Shown here: positions 45,447 to 55,616 of the stretch, in pieces
Layout: each line of letters begins with the position of its first letter
How positions within the stretch are numbered: position 1 is the first letter of the stretch
Source of the DNA: Salinisphaera sp. Q1T1-3
GTDB taxonomy: Bacteria; Pseudomonadota; Gammaproteobacteria; Nevskiales; Salinisphaeraceae
Direction of reading: 5' to 3'
DNA length: 64,000 bases
NCBI RefSeq assembly: GCF_003602005.1
Contig: NZ_QZWD01000003.1
Location: 124,001 to 188,000 of the forward strand
Made by a program: the position numbers and the translations under genes
Notes under the pieces: generated by a model
What the model was told of the DNA's origin: nothing
The model's input: the letters and a program-made list of their open reading frames with translations, nothing else
Databases searched by the model: none

Positions 45447-47924
45447 TCAGGCGGCGTTTTCGGCTCCGTCGGTGGCCGGACTCGCACGACCGGCCCGCAT
45501 ATCGGTCGGATCGAAATCGTCGACCCGGATCACGGCCATCTGCAGGGCATGCGCCTCGCGCAGGCGAGCCGCATCCTCGGCGGACAGCACGCCGGCGGTT
45601 TCGGCCTCGTCGATCTGGTCGGCCGGATGATCGGCGATGATCGTGCCGGCCTTGCGGGCCTTGATCACATCGCGCATCGGCTCGGCGGTATCCAGCGTGG
45701 CCTGCATCGCACGTTCGAACAGGGTCAGACCCGTGTCGGTCTTGGTGGCCGACAGATAACAGCGCGGCGTGAGCCGGTCGCGTGCCGCCCCGGGCGTTTG
45801 TACGAGCCGTGCCACCCGGCGCCCGAGATGATCGCTCGGCACCCGTGCCGTGCGGCCGAGCGGAAAGATCAGCACCCGAGCGATCGCGGCGGCGACGCGG
45901 TTGGGCAGATGGCGCAACACGCCGGACAGGGCGGTCTCGATATCCGCGAAGGCCTGCTCGCAGACCCAGGCCACGTAGGGCCGGTCCTCGGCGTGGGCAC
46001 CGTCCTCGACGAATCGCTTGAGCGTGGCACTGACGATATAGAGTTGTGAGAGCACATCGCCCAGGCGTGCCGACAGCGATTCGCGGAATTTGAGGCTGCC
46101 GCCCAGCGTGGCCATCGCGATATCGGACAGCAGGGCGAGGTTGGCCGAATAGCGATTCATGGCCTGATAGAAAGGCTTGAGATCGCCGTGTTCGCCGACG
46201 GCGGAGCCCAGCCCGCCGGTGAAACCCATCACCAGAGAGCGGGCGGCCGCCCCCAGATCATGGCCGATGTGGGCATAGAGCAGATCGTCGAAGTCCGTGA
46301 GTGCGGCTTCCTGATCGCGATTGTTGGCGGCCTCGATTTCGGCCAGTACGAACGGATGACAACGAATCGCGCCCTGGCCGAAGATCATCATCGACCGTGT
46401 CAGGATGTTCGCGCCTTCCACAGTGATGTTGACCGGGGCGGCCTGGAAGCTGCGGGCGACGGGATTGGACGGGCCCAGCATGACGGCCTTGCCGGCATGT
46501 ACATCCATCGCGTCCTTGGCCACGTCCTGGGCCATTGTCGTGACATGGAACTTGGCGATCGCCGAGGACACCGAGGGCTTTTCGCCGAGATCCACGGCAT
46601 TGGCGGTGAAACGTCGGACCGATTCACAGGCATAGGTCTTGCCGCCGATACGCGCCAGCGCCTCCTGCACGCCTTCGAACGCGCCAATCGAGACATTGAA
46701 CTGACGGCGGATCACGGCATAGGCGCCGGTATGGCGGGCGTTGGAGATGGCATCGCCGGTCGAGCCGGAGGGTAGCGAGATCGCCCGGCCGACGGACAGA
46801 CACTCCATGAGCATGCGCCAGCCCTGGCCAATCATCTGCTGGCCGCCGATGATCATGTCCAGTGGCACGAACACGTCCTCACCCCAGGTCGGGCCGTTCT
46901 GGAACGGGGCGCTTGCCGGGAAATGGCGGCGACCGGTGTGACAGCCGGGCGTATCGGTCGGGATCAGGGCACAGGTCACGCCCAGCTCGCGTTCGGTGCC
47001 CAGAAGACCGTCGGGATCATAGAGCTTGAACGCCAGGCCAAGTACGGTCGCCACCGGGCACAGGGTGATGTAGCGCTTGTCCCAGGTCAGGCGCATGCCC
47101 AGAACCTGCTCGCCCTGCCATTCGCCATGACAGATGATGCCGCGATCCGGAATCGCCCCGGCGTCCGAGCCGGCATGCGGACTGGTCAGACCGAAGCAGG
47201 GGATCTCATCGCCGAGGGCCAGGCGCGGCAGGTAATGGTCCTTCTGTGCACCGGTACCGTAGTGCATGAGCAGCTCGGCCGGGCCGAGCGAGTTCGGTAC
47301 CGCCACGATCGGGCCGACCGTGCCGCCGGCCGGGCCGGAGCCGATCTTGGCCAGGACACAGGAATGGGCATAGGCCGAGAACGCCAGCCCGCCGTACTGG
47401 CGCGGGATGATCATGCCCCAGAATCGGTTGTCCTTGATGTACTGCCAGGCCTCGGCCGGCAGATCGGCATCTTCGTGCGTGATCTGCCATTCGTCACACA
47501 TGTCCAGCAGGGTCTGGACCGGCCCGTCGAGAAAAGCCTGCTCCTCGGCCGTCAGCTCGGCGCCCGGGAGATTCTCGAGACGCCGCCAGTCGGGCCGGCC
47601 CGAGAACAGCTCGCCTTCCCACCAGACGGTCCCGGCATCGAGTGCCGTGCGCTCGGTGGCCGACAGGGTTGGCAGAACGCGCCGGAACAGATTCAGGGCC
47701 GGGGCCGTGATCAGTGTTCGGCGCACCTGGCCGACGTGCAGTGTGACGGCGATGGCCCCGAACACTACCCAGAGAATCAGCGCCGTGAGCCAACCACAGC
47801 TGGTGACCGTGCAGACGGCCAGCAGCACGCCGATCAGGCCGGTTGCGGTGCGCAGTCGCGCTCGCGCGTAGGCGAGAGCGATGAACGCGGCGATAAAGAT
47901 CACCAGCCACAGAAGTGCAAGCAT
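45447..47924 (-). CDS. fadE: Acyl-CoA dehydrogenase FadE
   Basis: The 825-residue protein matches the large FadE type (814 in E. coli). It has two N-terminal membrane helices (residues 1-50), an acyl-CoA dehydrogenase core with FGLTSPHAGSDAG and GAFEGVQEALARIGG, and the FadE-specific C-terminal domain. It performs the first oxidation of fatty acyl-CoA. The ATG at 47924 is preferred because GGAGGA lies just upstream; the frame continues upstream for 45 codons into sequence without family likeness. The gene is not in an operon with other fad genes. Confidence 0.95.
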   Translation of the reverse strand: MLALLWLVIFIAAFIALAYARARLRTATGLIGVLLAVCTVTSCGWLTALILWVVFGAIAVTLHVGQVRRTLITAPALNLFRRVLPTLSATERTALDAGTVWWEGELFSGRPDWRRLENLPGAELTAEEQAFLDGPVQTLLDMCDEWQITHEDADLPAEAWQYIKDNRFWGMIIPRQYGGLAFSAYAHSCVLAKIGSGPAGGTVGPIVAVPNSLGPAELLMHYGTGAQKDHYLPRLALGDEIPCFGLTSPHAGSDAGAIPDRGIICHGEWQGEQVLGMRLTWDKRYITLCPVATVLGLAFKLYDPDGLLGTERELGVTCALIPTDTPGCHTGRRHFPASAPFQNGPTWGEDVFVPLDMIIGGQQMIGQGWRMLMECLSVGRAISLPSGSTGDAISNARHTGAYAVIRRQFNVSIGAFEGVQEALARIGGKTYACESVRRFTANAVDLGEKPSVSSAIAKFHVTTMAQDVAKDAMDVHAGKAVMLGPSNPVARSFQAAPVNITVEGANILTRSMMIFGQGAIRCHPFVLAEIEAANNRDQEAALTDFDDLLYAHIGHDLGAAARSLVMGFTGGLGSAVGEHGDLKPFYQAMNRYSANLALLSDIAMATLGGSLKFRESLSARLGDVLSQLYIVSATLKRFVEDGAHAEDRPYVAWVCEQAFADIETALSGVLRHLPNRVAAAIARVLIFPLGRTARVPSDHLGRRVARLVQTPGAARDRLTPRCYLSATKTDTGLTLFERAMQATLDTAEPMRDVIKARKAGTIIADHPADQIDEAETAGVLSAEDAARLREAHALQMAVIRVDDFDPTDMRAGRASPATDGAENAA

Positions 47925-48116
47925 GACAGTCCTCCATCGCCGCGGCGGGGCGAACGGTGGGTAAAAGATTGGCTTCGAGCATAGGCGGCGGCGCATGGCC
48001 GCCGCAACTGGATCAGGCGCGGCTCGCGCGTCGGTCGCCGACGACGCGCGATAGACCATTGCGCGCCCGGCCAGCCGGGTCCGAGCGAAGGGCCGAGGGG
48101 CGTGGAGGCGGTGTAT

Positions 48117-49043
48117 TCAAACCTCTGAAACGCCGCCAGGCGAGTCGCCGAGGGCCGTCATGAAGGCCGCGATGTGTTCGGCCACGGCCTCCGGTGCCTG
48201 CCAGTGGATCATGTGACCCAGGCCGTCCAGAACCACGTGTCGACGGTGTGTGAAGCAGGCGCGTCGTTCGGCCATTTCCGCAGGCTGGACCAGCGCACCC
48301 GCCGGCGACGCGCCGCCGTCGATGAGCAGTGTCGGCGCCACGACGGCCTGCCATACCGCCTTGGCCTCGGCCGCCCGGAACCCCTGTGCGTTCTTTTTCA
48401 TATGGGCCGGGTCGGCACGCAGGCGAATGCGTCCGTCATCGGTCGGCGTCGACCAGAGCCGTGCCAGGTGCGCCTGCTGCTCGGCCGAGAGCTCCGGGTA
48501 GCGTCTGGCCAGTCGGGCAGTGAAGGCCGGGATATCCGCGTAGGTCTTCGGCGCGGGCGGCGCGCGTCGTGTATCCAGCCACTCCGCGTAGCGGTCGGGC
48601 GCCTGCGCGGTGTCGGCATCGGGGACATTGATCGAGTCGAGCAGGATCAGACACGCCACGCGTGACGGGCGGGCACCGGCGTAGAGGCTGGCGACCTGGC
48701 CGCCCATGCTGTGGCCGATCAGCGTGACCGTCTCGTTGGGGCACAGGGCATCGAGCAGGGCATCGAGATCGGCCAGATAATTGGGAAAGTGATAATCCCC
48801 CGGCGTCCATTCACTTTCCCCGTGGCCGCGCCAGTCCGGGGCCACGAACCGATCGCCGGGACCGCGCTGGGCGACAAGTGCTGAAACCAGGTTCGCGAAC
48901 GTCGCCGAGGTATCCAGTAGCCCGTGTAACAGGATCACCGGCGCGCCGGTGGCCGCACCGGCCGTACGGTAGGCGATTGCGTGGGTGTCGAGCGTCACGC
49001 GTTGCGTGTTCGTGGCAAGCGATTGCGGGCGCGTATCGATCAT
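48117..49043 (-). CDS. Alpha/beta hydrolase
   Basis: The 308-residue protein has the classic triad setting: oxyanion VILLHGLLDT, nucleophile elbow LIGHSMGG with Ser, an acid near APTLLIDGG, and the histidine in DGLGHMIHWQAPE. The DWRGHGES segment and the overall order resemble esterase YbfF and similar carboxylesterases. The substrate is unknown. It is divergent from minC with about 150 bp between them and stands apart from fadE by 192 bp. Confidence 0.88.
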   Translation of the reverse strand: MIDTRPQSLATNTQRVTLDTHAIAYRTAGAATGAPVILLHGLLDTSATFANLVSALVAQRGPGDRFVAPDWRGHGESEWTPGDYHFPNYLADLDALLDALCPNETVTLIGHSMGGQVASLYAGARPSRVACLILLDSINVPDADTAQAPDRYAEWLDTRRAPPAPKTYADIPAFTARLARRYPELSAEQQAHLARLWSTPTDDGRIRLRADPAHMKKNAQGFRAAEAKAVWQAVVAPTLLIDGGASPAGALVQPAEMAERRACFTHRRHVVLDGLGHMIHWQAPEAVAEHIAAFMTALGDSPGGVSEV

Positions 49044-49191
49044 CGGCAGGCTCTTGATGACGGGCGGTTGTCGTTGCGCGGCCCGGTTGCGCGCGGGCCG
49101 TCATCTATACGCGATCGGCGAACGAAATGCAGGCTCGGGCAGCCGCGATCAGCGTGATAGACTCGGCGCTTTGCAAATAGCGACTCGGGGC

Positions 49192-49938
49192 ATGGCGCAA
49201 ACGACGTCTTCAAACGCAGCCGGCGTGGTCTTCAAGGGCCGGATGATGACGCTGACCGTCGTCGAAATCGGCGAGAGCGATTGCGACGTCATCGCAGGCC
49301 AGGTCGAGCAACAGCTTGCCAAGGCGCCCGAGTTCTTCGCGCGCATGCCCGTGCTCCTCTCGCTGCGCGGCGAACTGCCGGATCTGGCACGCCTGGTGGC
49401 GGTCATGCAGGCCGCGGATCTGGTCGTCGTCGGGCTGCTCGATCCGGATGACGCCGCCGCCGAGGCCGCACGTCACGCCGGGCTGGGCGTGCTCCATTCA
49501 CCGGGGCGCAACACCGAAGCGCCGACGCCGAGCAAGGCCGAGCCCGCGGCCGCGGCGGCCGAGCCCGCCTCGGAACCGGCGCCGCGCGAGACCGAGACAC
49601 CGGCCCGGACGCCGACACGTCTGGTCACCAAGCCCGTGCGCTCGGGGCAGCAGATCTACGCCCGTGGCGGTGACCTGGTGATCGCGGCCTCGGTCTCGGA
49701 AGGGGCCGAAGTGCTGGCCGATGGCCATATTCATGTCTACGGTGCCCTGCGTGGCCGCGCGTTGGCTGGTGCATCAGGCGACACGCAGGCCAGAATCTTC
49801 TGTCGGCGCTTCGAACCTGACCTGGTGGCCATCGCCGGGTGTTATAAAGTCGCCGACGCCATCGACGAGGGGATCCGGTCGAAACCGGTGGCGGTTCGGC
49901 TCGAAAACGACAATTTGCTGATCGAATTGCAGGAGTAA
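49192..49938 (+). CDS. minC: Septum site-determining protein MinC
   Basis: The 248-residue protein has an N-terminal MinC domain (residues 10-105), an Ala/Pro/Glu-rich linker (about 105-145), and the C-terminal beta-helix with VRSGQQIYARGGDLVI, GAEVLADGHIHVYG, LRGRALAGASGD and ARIFCRRFEPDLVAIAG. It blocks FtsZ polymers away from midcell. ATG at 49192 gives the expected N-terminus; an in-frame extension to 48985 would overlap the neighbouring gene. It is first in minCDE. Confidence 0.95.
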   Translation: MAQTTSSNAAGVVFKGRMMTLTVVEIGESDCDVIAGQVEQQLAKAPEFFARMPVLLSLRGELPDLARLVAVMQAADLVVVGLLDPDDAAAEAARHAGLGVLHSPGRNTEAPTPSKAEPAAAAAEPASEPAPRETETPARTPTRLVTKPVRSGQQIYARGGDLVIAASVSEGAEVLADGHIHVYGALRGRALAGASGDTQARIFCRRFEPDLVAIAGCYKVADAIDEGIRSKPVAVRLENDNLLIELQE

Positions 49939-49941
49939 TCA

Positions 49942-50748
49942 GTGGCCAAGATCATCGTAGTCACGTCTGGCAAGGGCGGGGTCGGCAAGACCACCACCTC
50001 GGCGTCGTTCGCCGCGGGGCTTGCCTTGCGGGGGCACAAGACCGTAGTGATCGATTTCGACGTCGGGTTGCGCAACCTGGATCTCATCATGGGGTGCGAA
50101 CGCCGCGTGGTGTTTGATTTCGTCAACGTGATCAACGGTGAAGCCAATCTCAAGCAGGCGTTGATCCGCGACAAGCGCATCGAGAATCTGTACATCCTGG
50201 CCGCCTCGCAGACGCGCGACAAGGATGCGCTGACCAAGGAAGGCGTCGGCCGTGCGCTGGACAAGCTGTCCGAGGACTTCGATTACATCATCTGCGACTC
50301 GCCGGCCGGTATCGAGACCGGGGCGATCATGGCCATGTATTTCGCCGATGAAGCGCTGATCGTGACCAACCCGGAAGTCTCGTCGGTGCGCGACTCGGAC
50401 CGCGTGCTCGGCATGCTGTCCTCCAAGACCAAGCGCGCGCAGGAAGGCGACGAGCCGGTCAAGGAGCACCTGGTCGTCACCCGCTATGCAGCCTCGCGCG
50501 TGGGCAAGGGTGAAATGCTCTCGCTGGATGACATCAGCGACATTCTGGCCATTCCGCTGCTCGGTGTGGTGCCGGAGTCCGAAACTGTGCTCAACTCGTC
50601 CAACGCGGGTCAGCCGGTGGTGCTCGAGAACGAGGCCGATGCGGGCGGTGCGTACAAGGATATGGTGTCTCGTTTCCTGGGCGAAGAACGGCCGATGCGT
50701 TATACCCAGGCCAAGAAAGGCTTTTTCGATCGCCTCATGGGGAGATAG
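49942..50748 (+). CDS. minD: Septum site-determining ATPase MinD
   Basis: The 268-residue ATPase has the deviant Walker A KGGVGKTT, FDVGLRNLDLIMG, DSPAGIE and the C-terminal amphipathic membrane helix (GFFDRLMGR). It carries MinC to the membrane and oscillates under MinE. The start is GTG at 49942 with AGGAG six bases upstream, three bases after minC. Confidence 0.98.
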   Translation: MAKIIVVTSGKGGVGKTTTSASFAAGLALRGHKTVVIDFDVGLRNLDLIMGCERRVVFDFVNVINGEANLKQALIRDKRIENLYILAASQTRDKDALTKEGVGRALDKLSEDFDYIICDSPAGIETGAIMAMYFADEALIVTNPEVSSVRDSDRVLGMLSSKTKRAQEGDEPVKEHLVVTRYAASRVGKGEMLSLDDISDILAIPLLGVVPESETVLNSSNAGQPVVLENEADAGGAYKDMVSRFLGEERPMRYTQAKKGFFDRLMGR

Positions 50749-50751
50749 ACG

Positions 50752-51015
50752 ATGGGTTGGCTCGACGTATTCCGGTCCGAGAAGAAGGGCTCGGCTCAGA
50801 CGGCCAAGGAACGTCTCCAGGTCGTCGTGGCACATCGCCGATCCGGTAGCGGTGGCAATCAGCCGGCTTATTTCCCGCAGCTGCAGCAGGATCTGCTGGC
50901 GGTGCTGCGCAAGTACATCGAGGTTGGCGATGACGCGGTCCAGATGGACATCGAGCGCGAGGGCGATCTCGAAGTGCTCGAACTGAATATCACCCTGCCC
51001 GAATCTCGACACTGA
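50752..51015 (+). CDS. minE: Cell division topological specificity factor MinE
   Basis: The 87-residue protein has the MinD-contact region with AKERLQVVVAHRR and the topological domain with LQQDLLAVLRKYIEV. It frees MinD from the membrane and restricts MinC to the poles. It follows minD by three bases, with GGGGAG in the end of minD as binding site. Confidence 0.97.
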   Translation: MGWLDVFRSEKKGSAQTAKERLQVVVAHRRSGSGGNQPAYFPQLQQDLLAVLRKYIEVGDDAVQMDIEREGDLEVLELNITLPESRH

Positions 51016-51028
51016 CCTCTGTTAGAGT

Positions 51029-51070
51029 CGTCCGTGACCCTGTCGACGATGGTTGACGAGGTCACGGACG
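51029..51070. repeat. Inverted repeat after minE, 11-bp arms
   Basis: CGTCCGTGACC and GGTCACGGACG are exact complements around a 20-nt centre. No T-run follows. It may be a Rho-dependent or processed end of the min transcript, or an operator for the oxidoreductase gene at 51158. Confidence 0.7.
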
Positions 51071-51157
51071 CGCTCACGGCACCGGCCCCGCCGCGTCCGC
51101 GCCGAATCATGGATTTGGCCGGAATATAACGCCTGGTAAAAGGCGGAGGAGCGTGCC

Positions 51158-52786
51158 ATGGACGACAAGCAGGCGTCGGCCTACGACTATGTGATCGTGG
51201 GCGGCGGTTCGGCCGGCTGCGTGCTGGCCAATCGACTGAGTGCAGACGCCGACGTGTCGGTGCTACTCCTCGAGGCCGGACCACCGGACTGGTCACCGCT
51301 CATCCATATACCCAGCGGCATCATCGGCCTGATGTGGTCGCGCCTGGCCAACTGGTATTACTGGACCGCACCGCAACAGCACATGCACGGACGACGGCTG
51401 TACTGGCCGCGTGGCAAGACGCTGGGCGGATCATCCGCCATCAACGCCCAGTGCTACACTCGTGGTGCGGCTGCCGACTACGACCACTGGGCAGCACTCG
51501 GCAATCGAGGCTGGGGCTACGCCGAGATGCTGGCGTATTTCAAGCGTTCCGAGCGTTTCGAGGGCGGGGCCAACGATTACCACGGCGCCGAGGGCAGCTA
51601 CACCGTCAGCCGGCTGCGCCACGTCAATCCGCTCAACGAAAAATTCGTGGCCGCTGCCGAGCACTGCGGCTACCCACGCAATGACGATTTCGGCGGCGCC
51701 ACCGACCAGGGGTTCGGGCTCTACAACGTGGCCCAGAACAACGGCCGGCGCTGTTCGAATGCCGATGCGTTTCTGCATCCCGTGCGGCACCGTCGGAATC
51801 TCACCGTGCTGACCCGGTGCCAGGCCGAGCGCATCGTCTTCGATGCTGACCGGGCCACGGATGTGGTTTTTCGGCAGGGCTGGCTGCGCCGCCGACGGCG
51901 CGTTCGTGCACGTCGGGAAATCCTGCTTTGCGGCGGTGCCATCAATTCGCCGCAGTTGCTCATGCTCTCCGGCATCGGGCCCCGTGATGCGATTACCCCG
52001 CACGGCATCGATATGGTGTCGGAATTGAATGGGGTCGGGCGCAATCTGCAGGATCATCTCGATATCAGCGTCATCGATATCGAAAAGACACGTCTGAGCC
52101 TGCGTCTGTCGGCTCGATTCCTGCTCCTGCAGGCGCCACGTGAAATCTATCGGTATTTCCGACACGGGCGTGGTCAGTTCACGAGCAACATCGCCGAATC
52201 GGGCGGTTTCATCAGTTCGAGCGACGATCCGCGCCAGTCCGATCTGCAGTTCCATTTCATCGCGACGATCGAGCAGGACCACGGCAATCTGATCAACACC
52301 ATGCGTCATCATGGCTATACGCTGCGGGTGTGTGATCTGCATCCGGCCTCGCGCGGTCGGATCACGCTCGCCAGTGCCAATCCGCGCGATTACCCGGTCA
52401 TCGATCCGAACTATCTCGCCGAGCCGCGCGACGTGCAGCAGATGGTGTCCGCGGTCAAGATCGCGCGCCGCATCATGCGCGCGCCGCCGCTGGCCGCGCA
52501 TTTCGAACGGCCGCTCGAGCCGCTCGAGGATGACATGGCCGACGACGCGGCAATTGCCGACTATGTGCGTCGCCGCGCCGAGACCATCTATCACCCGGTG
52601 GGCACTTGTCGCATGGGCCACGATCCAGACGCCGTGGTCGACGATCGTCTGCGCGTGCGCGGCATCGCGGGCCTGCGAGTGGTTGACGCCTCGATCATGC
52701 CCACAGTCGTCGGCGGCAACACCAATGCCCCGACTACGGCCATCGCCGAAAAAGCGGCGGACATGATCATCGAGGACAACGCCTGA
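51158..52786 (+). CDS. GMC family FAD-dependent oxidoreductase (choline/alcohol dehydrogenase type)
   Basis: The 542-residue flavoprotein has the dinucleotide motif VIVGGGSAGCVLANRL, GMC signature 1 (GKTLGGSSAINAQCYTRG), signature 2 (GAINSPQLLMLSGIG), and the catalytic histidine in YHPVGTCRMG with the final GGNTNAPTTAIAEKAADMI-type segment. The closest types are choline dehydrogenase BetA and alkanol dehydrogenase AlkJ. No betaine genes or betI regulator are near, so an alcohol dehydrogenase of lipid or alkanol use is as likely. GGCGGAGGAG precedes the ATG. Confidence 0.9.
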   Translation: MDDKQASAYDYVIVGGGSAGCVLANRLSADADVSVLLLEAGPPDWSPLIHIPSGIIGLMWSRLANWYYWTAPQQHMHGRRLYWPRGKTLGGSSAINAQCYTRGAAADYDHWAALGNRGWGYAEMLAYFKRSERFEGGANDYHGAEGSYTVSRLRHVNPLNEKFVAAAEHCGYPRNDDFGGATDQGFGLYNVAQNNGRRCSNADAFLHPVRHRRNLTVLTRCQAERIVFDADRATDVVFRQGWLRRRRRVRARREILLCGGAINSPQLLMLSGIGPRDAITPHGIDMVSELNGVGRNLQDHLDISVIDIEKTRLSLRLSARFLLLQAPREIYRYFRHGRGQFTSNIAESGGFISSSDDPRQSDLQFHFIATIEQDHGNLINTMRHHGYTLRVCDLHPASRGRITLASANPRDYPVIDPNYLAEPRDVQQMVSAVKIARRIMRAPPLAAHFERPLEPLEDDMADDAAIADYVRRRAETIYHPVGTCRMGHDPDAVVDDRLRVRGIAGLRVVDASIMPTVVGGNTNAPTTAIAEKAADMIIEDNA

Positions 52787-52981
52787 CCGCGATCGACTGG
52801 TTCGACGGCGCATCGGCGCCTCACGACGTTGATTACGCGCCGCTCGTGGTTGCGTTCGGCGGCTGGTCCCGCGGTGGTATGGCCATCGATCCGGCAAGTT
52901 GGCAACACGCAAAGGTGTGATTGGACGCCAGCGAGCGCGGTTCGTAGGCTTTGCGACTCTTGAGCCGTCCCCGGAGTCTCC

Positions 52982-53929
52982 ATGACGTCGGTCATCAATG
53001 TTCTGCTGCCGATCTTCGGCCTCATTCTGGCCGGTTATGTCGGGCGGCGCAGCGGCGTGCTGGGCGAGGCAGCGGCCGGGGAACTCAATCGATTCGTGGT
53101 CTGGTTCTGTCTACCGGCACTTCTGTTCCAGGCGACGGCGACCGCGAGCTGGAGCGCGCTCTGGCAGCCCGGCTTCATCGCCGTCAACGTCTTGTCCACC
53201 GCAGCCGTTTTCGGGCTGACGATCCTGTGGCGCTGGCAAAGCGGACAACACCCGATCGATGCAACGATCGACGGCCTGTCAGCGGCCTATGCCAACGTCG
53301 GTTATGTGGGCATCCCGCTATGTGTGCTGGTGTTGGGTGATCCGGGCCTGGCGCCTGCGCTGATCGCCACGCTGGTCGTGGTCTGCGTATTGTTTGCGCT
53401 GGCCATCGTGACCGTGGAGATCCTGAGACAGGAGGATGGTGGGGTATGGCGCCCGCTCGGCATGGTCGCGCGCGCGCTGATGCGCAACCCGATCGTCGTC
53501 GCCCCGGTCATCGGCGGGCTGTGGGCCGCGGGCGGCATACCGCTGGGCGCGCCGCTGGCCAAGTTCGTTTCGTTGCTCGGGGCAGCCACCACGCCCTGCG
53601 CGCTCGTGTCGATCGGGGCATTCGTGGCGCGGCCGCTCAGTGGCGCCACGGACCGCGGTCTGGGCGGGCTGATCGCGCTTAAACTGATCGTGCATCCGGC
53701 GCTCGCAGCACTGCTGGCATTCGGTGTGTTCGGGCTTGATCCGCTCTGGGGCACGGCTGCTGTGCTGCTGGCTGCCTTGCCGACCGGCACCGGCCCCTAC
53801 ATGCTGGCGGATTTCTACGGACGTGACCTGACCGTCACATCACGTGTAATCCTTTGGAGTACGGTCGGTTCCGTGGTGACGCTCGGTGCCTGTCTGGTCT
53901 TCGTGGCCCCGATGAACGGCGGCGGTTGA
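52982..53929 (+). CDS. AEC family transporter (auxin efflux carrier type)
   Basis: The 315-residue protein has about ten membrane helices and a central hydrophilic loop, the layout of the AEC/MTR family. Typical segments are VLLPIFGLILAGYVGRR at the start, AAYANVGYVGIPL in the first half and LLAALPTGTGPYMLADFYG in the second. In bacteria these carry malonate, malate or other organic anions. The substrate cannot be told from sequence. It stands alone, 195 bp after the GMC gene. Confidence 0.88.
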   Translation: MTSVINVLLPIFGLILAGYVGRRSGVLGEAAAGELNRFVVWFCLPALLFQATATASWSALWQPGFIAVNVLSTAAVFGLTILWRWQSGQHPIDATIDGLSAAYANVGYVGIPLCVLVLGDPGLAPALIATLVVVCVLFALAIVTVEILRQEDGGVWRPLGMVARALMRNPIVVAPVIGGLWAAGGIPLGAPLAKFVSLLGAATTPCALVSIGAFVARPLSGATDRGLGGLIALKLIVHPALAALLAFGVFGLDPLWGTAAVLLAALPTGTGPYMLADFYGRDLTVTSRVILWSTVGSVVTLGACLVFVAPMNGGG

Positions 53930-53946
53930 GCGAGAAAACCGCCGCC
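53918..53946. terminator. Bidirectional hairpin between convergent genes
   Basis: GGCGGCGGTT and AACCGCCGCC pair around a 9-nt loop. The left arm covers the end of the AEC gene and the right arm lies just past the acyl-CoA ligase stop. A-rich loop sequence and short T tracts inside the arms could serve both directions. Confidence 0.65.
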
Positions 53947-53954
53947 GCCGAGCG

Positions 53955-55616
53955 TCAGGCCTGTCGCAGGTCCTTGCGCAATATCTTGCCCACGTTCGAT
54001 TTCGGCAGCTCGTCGATGAAGACGACGTGCTTGGGTACCTTGTAGCCGGTCAGCTCCTTGCGACAGAAGGCGATGAGCTCGTCCTCGTCCAGCGTGTCGT
54101 CGGCCTTGACCACGAAGACCTTGACCGCCTCGCCGGAGCGTTCGTCGTCGATGCCGATACAGGCGGCTTCCAGCACCTTGGGATGCGTGGCGATCACGTC
54201 CTCGATCTCGTTCGGATACACGTTGAAGCCGGAGACGAGAATCATGTCCTTCTTGCGATCGACGATGTAGAGAAAGCCGGCGTCGTCGAAGCGGGCGACG
54301 TCGCCGGTGCGCAGGAAACCATCGGGGAAGAAGGTCTTGTCGTTTTCTTCCGGCTTGTTCCAGTAGCCGGCCATGACCTGCGGGCCGGCCACGCAGAGTT
54401 CGCCCGGCTCGCCGAGCGGCACATCGTTGCCCTGCTCGTCGCGGATTGCGACCTCGGTGGAGGGCAGGGGCACGCCGATCGAGCCGCTATAGCTTTCCAG
54501 GTTCAGCGGGTTGATCGCCACGGCCGGCGAGGTCTCGGTCAAACCGTAGGCCTCGATGAGGGGATGCCCGGTGATTTTGTGCCATTTCTCGGCCACCGAG
54601 CGCTGCACGGCCGCGCCGCCGCCAAGCGCGAATTTCAGGCGCGAGAAATCCAGCTTCCGGAAGGCGTCGTTGTTGGTGAGCGCGTTGAACAGGGTGTTGA
54701 CGCCGGTGAATGCGGTCGGCTGCTGTTTCTCGAATTCCTTGACCAGCGCTGGAATATCGCGCGGGTTGGTGATCAGGACATTGCGCCCGCCCTGACGCAT
54801 GAAGACCAGACAGTTCGCCATCAGCGCGAACACATGATAGAGCGGCAGCGGCGTGAGGATGACCTCGTTGCCCTGGTCAATCCACGGATTCAGCCAGGCC
54901 TCGGCCTGGGCGACGTTGGCGACCATGTTGCGATGCCGCAGGATTGCGCCCTTGGCCAGCCCGGTCGTCCCGCCCGTGTACTGCAGGAACGCGATATCGT
55001 CCGGGGCCACGTCGACAGCCTTCATCGATTGCTTCGCGCCGTCGGCCAGCACGGTATTGAAACCGATGGCACCGGGCAGCTGGAACGATGGCACCATGCG
55101 CTTGACGTGCTTGACCACGAAGTTGGTGAGCAGCCGCTTCGGGGTGCCCAGCGCATCGCCGATCTGGGTCGTGATCACGGCTTCGAGTGCGACCTTGTCG
55201 ACCACCTTCTCCAGCGTGGCCGCGAAGTTTTCGACAATCACGATCGCCCGGGCGCCGGCGTCCGATAGCTGGTGCTCCAGCTCGCGCGCGGTATACAGCG
55301 GATTGACGTTCACCGCGACCATGCCGGCGCGCAGGATGCCGAGCAGCGCGATCGGGTACTGCAGCAGGTTGGGCATCATGAGCGCCACGCGATCGCCCTT
55401 GGCGAAGCCGAGCTCGTGCTGCAGGTAGGCCGCGAAATGCGCCGAGCGCGCATCGAGCTCCGCGTACGTCAGGCTCGCCCCCATGTTCTCGAACGCAGGC
55501 CGGTCGCCGAATTCACGAAAGCTGGCCTCGATCAGTTCGACGAGGGTACCGCTCTCGGCATCGGCGATCTCGGCGGGAACGCCGTCCGGATACTGCTTGA
55601 GCCAGAACTTTTCCAC
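53955..55616 (-). CDS. fadD: Long-chain fatty acid-CoA ligase (FadD type)
   Basis: The 553-residue adenylate-forming enzyme activates fatty acids with ATP and CoA. It has the P-loop-like [12 protein letters not shown], the [16 protein letters not shown] block, [25 protein letters not shown]-type hinge with the Gly-Asp pair, and GYKVPKHV with the final catalytic lysine in [11 protein letters not shown]. Length and motifs match E. coli FadD (561). It starts with GTG and has AAGGAG seven bases upstream. With FadE it connects outside fatty acids to beta-oxidation and to PHA precursors. Confidence 0.94.
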   Translation of the reverse strand: MEKFWLKQYPDGVPAEIADAESGTLVELIEASFREFGDRPAFENMGASLTYAELDARSAHFAAYLQHELGFAKGDRVALMMPNLLQYPIALLGILRAGMVAVNVNPLYTARELEHQLSDAGARAIVIVENFAATLEKVVDKVALEAVITTQIGDALGTPKRLLTNFVVKHVKRMVPSFQLPGAIGFNTVLADGAKQSMKAVDVAPDDIAFLQYTGGTTGLAKGAILRHRNMVANVAQAEAWLNPWIDQGNEVILTPLPLYHVFALMANCLVFMRQGGRNVLITNPRDIPALVKEFEKQQPTAFTGVNTLFNALTNNDAFRKLDFSRLKFALGGGAAVQRSVAEKWHKITGHPLIEAYGLTETSPAVAINPLNLESYSGSIGVPLPSTEVAIRDEQGNDVPLGEPGELCVAGPQVMAGYWNKPEENDKTFFPDGFLRTGDVARFDDAGFLYIVDRKKDMILVSGFNVYPNEIEDVIATHPKVLEAACIGIDDERSGEAVKVFVVKADDTLDEDELIAFCRKELTGYKVPKHVVFIDELPKSNVGKILRKDLRQA

